This document shows, piece by piece, positions 7,898 to 16,118 of a DNA stretch of 20,744 bases. Source of the stretch: Kalaharituber pfeilii (taxonomy: Eukaryota; Ascomycota; Pezizomycetes; Pezizales; Pezizaceae); NCBI GenBank assembly GCA_015179045.1, contig WHUZ01000238.1, positions 1 to 20,744 of the forward strand. Direction: 5' to 3'. The notes below the pieces were generated by a model, which searched no databases, was not told the origin of the DNA, and saw only the letters and a program-made list of their open reading frames with translations. Position numbers and translations under genes: made by a program. Every line of letters begins with the position of its first letter. Position 1 is the first letter of the stretch.

Positions 7898-8074
7898 GAC
7901 CCCGCATTCCGCAAACGCACTTTGATAGGACTAGGATTCCTAAGAGGATGTTTCCCGTACTATCCTATATATAGACTTTGATTTGCATCCCTGGATACTA
8001 TTGAGCAAGTGGCGAAATAAAGCACCCACCGTGTCCTTCTCCTGCTACCTACTGTATGGCAGCGACTTCCGCTG

Positions 8075-11000
8075 CTATTCACCGCATGACTGTACCTCTG
8101 CATTCAATGCTGCTCGCTCAGCAAGTAGGCGCACGATATGCTTATTCCGTCCATTATTGGCGAGCGAAAGCGGAGTATTGCCAGAGTTATCTTTTGCGTG
8201 TACGTCGATATCAGCTCGCTCAAGGAGCTTGAGTATCGCATGCTCAGGGCTAAGCAGAATTTCAAGACCAAAGAATTCTTTCACAAGCCCTGCAGTTACG
8301 TCAATATCTGTTCGCTCAAGAAGTAACTTAGTGTAGTCTTACTATTGAAATCCTCAACAGCATATAAAAGTGGACTCTTGCCATTGCAGTCCCTTGCATT
8401 TACATCCACTTCGGCTCGCACAATAAGCAAGGCTACAACAGCCCCATGGCCTCTCTCAGCAGCATATGAAAGCGGAGTCCTGCCCTCTTGATCCTTTGCG
8501 TCGGCTTCGACATCGGCTCGTTCAAGAAGCAAGCGCACTACAGCCTCACGGTGACTCCCAGCAGCATATGAAAGCGGAGTCCTGCCCATTTTATCCCGTA
8601 AATCGGCTTCGACATCTGCTCGTCCAAGAAGCAAGCGCACTACAGCCTCATTGCCGCTCTCAGCAGCATATGAAAGCAGAGTCCTCCTATTGGCATCCTG
8701 TGAATTGGCTTCGATATCGGCTCGTTCAAGAAGCAAGCGCACTACAGCCTCATGGCCTTCCTCAGAAGCATATGAAAGCGGAGTCCTGCCGCCTTGATCC
8801 TTTGCGTCGGCTTCGACATCTGGTCGTTCAAGAAGCAAGCGCACTACAGCCTCATTGCCTCTCCCAGCAGCATATGAAAGCGGAGTCCTGCCCATTTTAT
8901 CCTGTAAATCGGCTTTGACATCGGCTCGCTCAAGAAGCAAGCGCACTACAGCCTCATGACCTCTTCCAGCAGCATATGAAAGCGGAGTCCTGCTCTTTGA
9001 ATTCTTTGCGTCGGCTTCGACATCGGCTCGTTCAAGAAGCAAGCGCACTACAGCCTCATGGCCTTCCTCAGAAGCATATGAAAGCGGAGTCCTGCCGCCT
9101 CGATCCTTTGCGTCGGCTTCGACATCGGCTCGTTCAAGGAGCAAGCGCACTACAGCCTCATGGCCTTTCTCAGAAGCATATGAAAGCGGAGTCCTGCGGT
9201 CTTGATCCTTTGCGTCGGCGTCGATATCAGCTCGCTCAAGGAGCAAGCGCACTACAGCCTCGTTGCGGAAGTACCAGATCGCAAAAGCCAACGGACTGGC
9301 ACCATCATTGCGTTTGACGGTTGAATTTAGGTTTGGAGCTTGTGGTAACACTTCCAGAACACTCTCAACTCCAAAGTACGCTACGGCATGTATCCCAGAA
9401 AAGGTACTATCCCACCTGTTACCATAGATACCGAGACGGTAGCGAAGGTCATAGTTGAGAACTCGGCTTAATTGTTGAACTCCTGCAGGATGATGTAGGC
9501 GAAGCAGCTTGGTAGCCAGTGCCTCTACAGACCCATCACACTGCTTTCGCGCGTGGTGGCCCCACTGACAAGAAGCATAGTCCAGCAATGGGAAGTCTGC
9601 TTTAAGTTGATCGAGCTCAGTAACCGACCTACAAGGACAAGCTAATGGACTGAAATTCAGGTACGTTAAACACGTCCTCGCGAGGGAGATATGGCCAGTT
9701 GGAAAGTGATTTTCGCTGTGTGACTTAAAATATTCTTGGAGTGTATAGTGCACTAGACGCACAGAGGAGCTCTCGTCATCAATAATGACTAATCCATAGC
9801 AGCAGTCAAGGAGCGTCTTTTCTGAAGGAATGTTTTCCTCATCAAGGGCTGTATCTTCGTCCTCCACGGCTAATGCATGGCGGAGTTCTTTCACTCGTAG
9901 TGGTGTTTCGGCCAGGCATACCCACATGAGCACTTTCATACCTAGCTCGGCTCTACGGGCTGATTGTTGAATTCTGGATATAGTTATCTCATAGGCAGCA
10001 TAGAGACCAGTTGGTAGATTGTGTAGTGCATCTCGTCGCTTCCTTATCGTTGGTTTTTGCAGAATCATGTTTATGTGTAACGCAGGGAGTAGAAACCTGA
10101 TAAAAAGGATTAATATCGACTTGATTTATATGGCACGTTTAAAACTTACATTCCTTGAGACTTTTCCAATAACACCTGTAATACTTCATCCTTGAGCTTG
10201 CTATTCATAGCGTCAGGTGTCGGATCGCTATCAATCTTATACGTAAGGTATCTCCGGATGTCGTCATCCTTAGCCACAATCTCTAACGACCTCAATTGTG
10301 TCCCCAGAACTCGACACACTTGGTCCTTAACATTTGGCCGCCCAGTGAACAATAACCGTACCATGCTGTTAGATTGGATTTCAGAACTAGAACGCTCCAT
10401 GTGCAAAATATCCTTGATCAATGTAAGGAACTCTATTCTTGTTTGGTCTCCCAACTCATCCATTGCGTCAATGCAGATAAAGGTGATGTCAAGCTTTTGT
10501 AAAGATCCTTCAACATAGCTCTGGCATCATCAAGGTTGTAGACTTGCACTTGACGTCCTAGCAGATTCGAAACTTCTTGGTAATCATCTCAGGTAATGGT
10601 TGAGAAGATGAGGAGAGTCTCAGCACCAATTGCTTTATGAGGCTTCCAACAAGGTGTAGAGGAACTTGGTCTTTCTGGTCCCGATAGTCACAGTAGATGT
10701 AGACGATAGCTGCTCTTGGTTGCTCGACTTCGAGAGATAGATGATCAATGACAACAGATCTTCAAGAACCGTTAGCGAAGCTGTAATACTATATAGGCAG
10801 CAATAAATTCAAAACAGCAGCTGGGGATATATACGCAATGACTGTTTTCCCAGCTCCGGGCATCCCATAACAACCTAGAATGCGTTCACTTGGCCTTTCA
10901 ATGCTGCTGGACAGCCAAGACTTAAATTGGTCTGTCTGAAGAATCCAAGTTCCCGTATTTTTGAGTCGGCTAGATTTGACATCTTGATGTCGTTTCTGTG

Positions 11001-11801
11001 GCTCAAGTGGTGACAACCATGCCAGGAGTTTTTCGGTATTCTCCACTGAAAAAGGCAGTAAGTATATATATAAGCCACACCAAAAATCAAAGGAAAATAG
11101 TAGTAAGTACACGCACCATCCATATTCAGCTGCAAGTTCTGTACACCAAGCTTGATTTGCTGCATATCGATAGCTAGTTGATCGAGCGTTGAGATGAAAC
11201 CCAAGACCTCACCAAGGGTCGCGCTCATCTTTGACATTTGATCTGGGATAACAGGAAACATCGACATAACGGAGTCTATTTGCTGCTTTTGCTGTGATAA
11301 GCCAGTCATGACCTCTCCGGATGTCTTCGATAGAAGTTCACTATGATCGTTTAGTATTTGGAAATGCAAATGTCAAGGGAATTGGAAATACCAGGTCGCA
11401 ATAGTCAACGAAAATTCGATTGTTTGAGTGCAGCGATGCAATGTTTGGACTATCTCTACACACTCTTCTCTCTTGAATGGCCATTTCAAGCGGTCACTAA
11501 ACCCCCCTGATACTCGAAACTTGACTAATTTTGGGTGAAGCCTTTCAATCTTGCTCTTACAGATCTCAATTACGATACAAAGAGCAGAAGTTTGGTGAAA
11601 ATTCCCTTTGACATCTTGCTCTGTCAGGAAGGTAATCAGCTGTTTGAGAGTGTGACTCAGTGCAGTAATCTCAGTGAGTAAGTCATGAGCATCCTTCGGA
11701 GCAGAATTGACCTGGCTCGTATAATTGCTTAGGATCTTCCCAAGCTCAAGCGCTAAGGAGAGGAAGCCAGCAACTCCAGTCGAAATGGAAAAGGGATCCA
11801 T
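8075..11801 (-). CDS. NLR/STAND receptor: HeLo-like N-terminal domain, NACHT NTPase, ankyrin repeats (frame-disrupted)
   Basis: Five exons fit well: 11801-11392, 11340-11117, 11045-10835, 10759-10150 and 10096-8075, about 1,150 residues. Exons 1-2 give the fungal STAND N-terminal (PigL_N/HeLo-like) domain, starting MDPFSISTGVAGFLSLALEL, and a helical linker. Exon 3 has Walker A, GMPGAGKT. Exon 4 has Walker B, FICIDAMDE, and LLFTGRP. Exon 5 has the winged-helix region (RLVHYTLQEYF), then nine to ten ankyrin repeats. In fungi such proteins act in the cytosol as nonself sensors: repeats bind the ligand, NACHT oligomerises, and the N-terminal domain triggers cell death (known for the family, inferred here). 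One-base frame breaks lie at about 10562-10565, 10491-10495 and 8328-8336. Each would be mended by one base, so this is either a recent pseudogene or carries sequence errors. The domain identity is near certain. Confidence 0.9.
8350..9270 (-). repeat. 102-bp tandem array encoding ankyrin repeats
   Basis: About nine units of exactly 102 bp (34 residues) on the consensus EAVVRLLLERADVEADAKD, then xxGRTPLSYAAxxGH. The stretch caagaagcaagcgcactacagcctca recurs at 102-bp steps with almost no silent change. Differences concentrate in the variable loop (for example DRGG, DKMG, DANR, NSKS). Such internal homogeneity is described for fast-evolving fungal NLR repeat domains and points to recent unequal exchange or gene conversion. 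Confidence 0.9.
10097..10149 (-). other. intron 4 of the NLR gene
   Basis: Donor GTAAGT, branch-like TATTAATC, acceptor TTATCAG; 53 bp. It joins KSQGM to FLLPALHINMILQKPTIRKR, a conserved stretch of fungal NACHT proteins. Confidence 0.85.
10760..10834 (-). other. intron 3 of the NLR gene
   Basis: Donor GTATAT, branch GCTAAC, acceptor TTGAAG; 75 bp. It lies just after Walker A and joins GKTVIA to SVVIDHLSLE, the normal continuation of a NACHT domain. Confidence 0.8.
11046..11116 (-). other. intron 2 of the NLR gene
   Basis: Donor GTGCGT, acceptor TTTTTCAG; 71 bp. It joins LQLNMD to VENTEKLLAWLSP. Confidence 0.8.
11341..11391 (-). other. intron 1 of the NLR gene
   Basis: Donor GTATTT, branch-like CTAAAC, acceptor CATAG; 51 bp. 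Splicing joins ...TIATC to ELLSKTSGE in one frame; without it a stop follows within four codons. Confidence 0.8.
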
Positions 11802-11967
11802 TTCCCGATGCTAAGAATATGCAATCAGATTCGGAAAATGTATCGTGAAGGTATACTGATAAGATATGTCAATTCCGTTGGAGACTCGGCGCCGGGGGCA
11901 AGTTTGGACTTTTGGAATGAATGCAGATTCGTAGATGTATAGAGCGGTTCAGACTATGAGCGAGTAA

Positions 11968-12359
11968 GGGGACTCGAGGAAGGGGACGGCGCAGAACGGG
12001 AGAGAAGTGGCCACCGGGAGTGGGGTGCGGCAGAGAGTTGAGGTGTGGAGGAAGGAGAAGAGAGAGGTGGAGGGATATGGGAAAGGGAAGGTCGTGGAGT
12101 GGAATCTGGTGGCGGTGTCCAATTTCACTGCCTTGCGCCTAGAGAGAGGGAGATGTGCGATGTGGTTGAAAAGGCCGAATTCGGATAAGTGCAGGTGCGG
12201 GGAGGTGCAAACGGGGGAGCACCTCGCTTTCCACCAGAAGAACAGTCAAGAAGGTTTTGAGAACTGGAGCGACATGGAAAAGAATTGGAAGAGGGAGGAC
12301 GTGTTAGAAAATTTCTTTTTAAACAAAAAAAAAAAAAAAAAAAAAAAGCGGACTCGAGG
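11968..12359 (+). mobile_element. 5'-truncated LINE (non-LTR retrotransposon) 3' end with poly(A) and target-site duplication
   Basis: The insert 11980-12347 encodes a non-LTR ORF2 C-terminus: FTALRLERGRCAMWLKR followed by a CRCGEVQTGEHLAF cysteine/histidine motif, as found in fungal LINE proteins downstream of RT and RNase H. It then ends at A23 (12325-12347). The flanks ggggactcgagg (11968-11979) and gcggactcgagg (12348-12359) match at 11 of 12 bases, a target-site duplication. The element is heavily 5'-truncated (about 370 bp left), with no RT motifs and no stop before the tail. It sits about 170 bp upstream of the NLR start codon, on the opposite strand, within its likely promoter. Confidence 0.8.
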
Positions 12360-12656
12360 GGAGTTGCGGCTCTACACAACAAAAGCGGGGTACGCAGAAT
12401 GAGATGAATTCTTGGCGCATATTCCTACTCCGATTGTTCTGATTTTTTTAGGGATACTTAGACCTAGGGATTTCGGTAGCAGGCCTCCCATGGTGCTGCA
12501 CGTAGTATCATAGAATATCTGCTCGCCAGTTCTGGAGTTTCGAGATAGAGTTCAAGTCAGCTTGTAAGGTGAAGTCATGTGATATATGTAGCTATAGTTG
12601 CGGTCATTGCTTTACGATTCCCACCCTGAAAATACTAACTTTCCATGGTTATGCAG

Positions 12657-12866
12657 GGGTGCGCATCAAGACCGTCTACGGCGCGACCGGCTCCGTCTCC
12701 AATTTCACCCACGCCAATATCACTTTGAAGAACATCACTAAATACGGAATCGTGATTGAGCAAGATTACGAGAATGGTTCACTCATGGCCACAGGAAAGC
12801 CAACCTCAGATGTCCCAATTAGCAATGTCACACTCAAGGACGTTAAGGGGACTGTCACTTCTAGTT
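12657..12866 (+). pseudogene. orphan exon of a GH28 endopolygalacturonase
   Basis: After a convincing 3' splice site (branch actaac at 12634-12639, AG at 12655-12656) the frame reads [20 protein letters not shown], then [22 protein letters not shown], and [26 protein letters not shown] carries the RIK motif of the GH28 active site, and YGIVIEQDY is typical of the following beta-helix turn. GH28 enzymes hydrolyse alpha-1,4-galacturonan in plant cell walls. The upstream exons with the catalytic Asp residues (NTD, DD) and the GHG motif are absent from the preceding kilobase, and similarity stops near 12866. A three-residue insertion interrupts ENGS-TGKPTS. A relic, unlikely to make an enzyme. 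Confidence 0.8.
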
Positions 12867-12869
12867 TAC

Positions 12870-13426
12870 ACAAGAGAATGTATTCTGAACAGGTTATAGG
12901 TATGTATTGATAGGAGATAAGCCGTATTCGACAGAAATATTTATGTAGATATGCTAAGTCGTGGGCGACTTGGGAGGCAGCGTGGGAATGCGTGCAAACT
13001 AGCTTCGTAGTGCGAACCACAATATATTCCACGAAATCAGCTACTTGTGCCGCATAGATGTAGAGAAGTACGGTGCCGCATATGATAGTCCGGACTAGAC
13101 TTGTGCTTATGTAACATGCCAAGGAGGTCACCTGACCTGTACTCATTCATGGGATGGGAAGCAACTAGCTGACTAAGCCTGGTTACGAGACTACAACTAT
13201 GTTGCCAATGAGTGCTCAGGGCCCTGATCGATGAAAGTAATATTATCTCGAAACCACTGAAACAGAATATGGAAGCCTTTAGGATGTCATAGTCAAACCC
13301 CGCTGCTGCTTGCAGCCAACTCCTTCTTGGTGCCGGGATTTCCTTCCGCTGCCAAGACTTCCGCAGGCGCTAGCCCAACGAAGTAGTATATCATGGACCA
13401 TTCAATGGGACCTGAGAATACCCTGA
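12870..13426. other. no recognisable gene
   Basis: Between the GH28 relic and the poly-C region no domain is visible. The last 150 bp may hold the 5' UTR or a first short exon of the Pro-rich gene. A branch-like CCTGAC at 13421-13426 followed by AG at 13430, 13437 and 13443 would fit an intron end. Confidence 0.35.
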
Positions 13427-13443
13427 CGCAGAACGCAGTCACA

Positions 13444-13504
13444 GTATTCTATCGCCCTAACAGGACGCCCCGATAGCGCCCCTCCCCGTTCACCCCCTCT
13501 CCCC

Positions 13505-13586
<82 letters not shown>

Positions 13587-13726
13587 CCACTCATCCAAGC
13601 CATACTCACCAAGGACGGCAGCCTTCGGAGCATAATCCTCCACCATGCCAAACTATCTGTGGCCTCCGCCCTTCATCTCCCCCCAATGCCAGTACAGTTC
13701 CCGCCAGTGCTGGTGGCGGATATGCA
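13444..13726 (+). CDS. candidate 5' exon of the Pro-rich gene (poly-proline)
   Basis: A frame open from 13427 onward reads SIALTGRPDSAPPRSPPLPTP, about 25 prolines from the poly-C run, then PTHPSHTHQGRQPSEHNPPP and ending STVPASAGGGYA. It runs exactly to a GTGAGT donor at 13727 in phase 0, matching the phase of the next exon (CCT at 13818). No in-frame ATG is present, so a further upstream start exon would be needed. The alternative ATG frames at 13646 and 13688 reach the donor in the wrong phase. Run length in such a homopolymer is uncertain, which limits confidence in the frame before it. Confidence 0.4.
13506..13583 (+). repeat. uninterrupted run of 78 C
   Basis: Counted directly: 55 C on one sequence line and 23 on the next, with an a before and a t after. 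Within the open frame that continues into the splice donor at 13727 it reads as 25 consecutive CCC proline codons. Confidence 0.9.
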
Positions 13727-13817
13727 GTGAGTTGCCTCCTTCCTTTCCCGAGCCCGGAAGCAGAGCGAGGTCTCCGCTTTAGACTTGTGTGTAGGCAAAA
13801 ACTGACCTGCGTCGAAG
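13727..13817 (+). other. intron in the Pro-rich gene
   Basis: Donor GTGAGT, branch AACTGACC (about 13799-13806), acceptor GTCGAAG; 91 bp. An in-frame TGA at 13803 requires its removal if the exons are joined. Confidence 0.6.
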
Positions 13818-16086
13818 CCTGTTCCCCATCCCTCCTCCACTGGGGATGATCCCATCGGCCCTGCACCCTCGGCATCCCTGGCACCCCCGGCACCCCCGGC
13901 AGCCCCACCAGCGCAAGTACCAAAACCTCCTGCCCCTGCCCCTCCCCCTCCACCACAGGCACCAGAGAAGAAGGAAAGCATGGTTGTCACTACGACTTTC
14001 ATCCCAGTCGGCACCCTCTCATCTTCTTCTTCCGAGACTCCAAAGCCGGATGCACCTGCAGCGCAAAAGACGGAATCCATTCAAAAGCAGGAGAAACAAC
14101 CCCCCCACTCTGCTGTCCACTACCACACCCACCATCACCACTCCACGCCACCTTCCAAAGAATCTGAAAAGAAGAAGCAGGAGGAGGCACCGAAGCCACC
14201 AGAACCCAAGCCGGAGCAAAAGAATGCTAATGTAGAAGCCCCTGCACCTCCACCTCCATCACAGGCGGGAGCAAACTTCGGAGCAGGATACTACTATCAC
14301 TATACACCCAATGGCGCAGTCACTGGGTTCCCATTTCCGGTACCAGCTCCAGTGCAAGTTCAAGCACAGGAGAAGATGGAGAAGGTTCTGAAGGAGATGC
14401 AAGAGGCAATCAGGCAGTTGCAGATTGCACAGGCAGCGGTAAAGCTTCCGGCTCCAGCGACTTCGCCTCCCCCACCCCCAGCCGTGATTTCGATGGAAAA
14501 AGAAAAACAGAAGGAGGAAAAGGAGAAACCAGCATCCGCCCCATTCCACCTCCTGCGCCACCACCACCGCCACCACCACCACCACCACCACCACCACCAC
14601 CACCACCAGTCTCTCCCGCGGCGCCACCAGTCTCTCCCGCGCCACCACCAGACCCTCCCGCAGCGCCATCAATCCCTCCCGTACACAGTCCCACTCCACC
14701 TCCGGGAAACCTCATATACGACGCATCTACAAATACCCACCATTACCTGCCAGGATATTTCCACCACCATGAGCATTTTGCGTCTTACCACCAGGCTCCA
14801 GGATTCGTGGCACCACCAACCACCACCACCACCCCACCACCACCACCACCCCCCACCACCCCACCACCCCCCCCCCCCCCACCACCACCCCACCACCACC
14901 ACCACCACCACCACCGCCTCCCATCGCATACCCTGGATTCTATCCACCGTATCCGGTTGTGCATGCAGCAATTGGTGTGCAGAATGGAATGGGGGTGGGG
15001 ACGACATTTGTGGAGCCCAAAAAAATGTCAAAGCGTAGCCGACATCGTCAAATGTATCATGAGGTGTCCAGCGGAGGTAGTGCCAGTGGACGGGGTGAGT
15101 AAACGCCTTTTTTTTTTTTTTTTTTTGGCTTGCTTCTTTCTTGGCTGGCTTGCTTGATTAAATGGAATTCGAAAAGTCTGCGGAGGTTATTTTTTCTTCA
15201 TAATCAGACATGTGACTTTTAATAGCTGGCTGTTCAGTTATTATTGGTTTTGCCGCAATTTAATCAACATCAAACAGAGTTCACTGGACTCACATGGTGC
15301 GATGGAGGTGGAGGAAGAGAGTTGATTCATAATTTTTTGCTGTTGGAGCTCCTTGCATCATATCTGTTAGCGATTTTCACTTTGTATATTTGTTTCTCTT
15401 TCTATTTTGTGAAAATATTCGACACAAGGTGGCATACCGTTCTATCCATGTCCTTTCATGTAGGAATATTGTAGTTGCAGAATTGATGCTAGAGCTTTTT
15501 CCCCCCTCTTTAAAAAGGGTTGATATAATCGATTCGTGCTTTCTGATATGTCCGCTCTGTCTATATGCTGTGTATCAATTAGTTGCAAGGGATTATAGTG
15601 ACTTTTGATGTTTCAAATTACTGACATAAATCCCCCGCAAGTGGTCGAAGTACGAGATAAAGATAGTCCCGGCAAGAATACGGTCGCATCCAAATCACCA
15701 CCTGTATCACCAAAAGCATTATCTCCAGCACACGTCTCACCAGATCCCCCACCCCAACCACCTCCACCTGCATTCCCATCCCCATCTCCAGTACTAACAC
15801 ATTCACAACATCAAAATTTCGAAATTTGCAACAGATCGGATTGGGAATAGTCGAAGTTGTTGAACAGCGTAATAAGGTCCCCATAAAGGCTGATCACCAG
15901 AAAACTGTAACGTTTTCCATCGATTTACAGCATCCCAAGGCATCTGCTTTCGCTCGAATAGATAAACCAGGGGAGGAGCCGGAATCGGAGTGGGAGTCGA
16001 CATCGGACGAGAGTTTGGTTGAAGTTTTGCGCAATGACTTCCGGGGTTCGTGCATAACGTCATCTTCATCATCATCATCGTCGTCG

Positions 16087-16118
<32 letters not shown>

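Noticed and set aside
8466..9317. Plus-strand repetitive frames (MKAESC...LRRLRH...LVQEASALQPH) opposite the ankyrin array
   Set aside because: They have the same 34-codon period as the ankyrin repeats on the minus strand; they exist because the 102-bp unit lacks stops on both strands.
10875..11112. Reading through NLR introns 2-3 as continuous coding sequence
   Set aside because: The intron text (YYYFPLIFGVAYIYTYC and ISPAAVLNLLLPI) breaks conserved domains, whereas splicing at consensus sites restores them.
13402..13646. Poly-glycine frames on the minus strand
   Set aside because: Complement of the C78 run; no protein-like context on either side.
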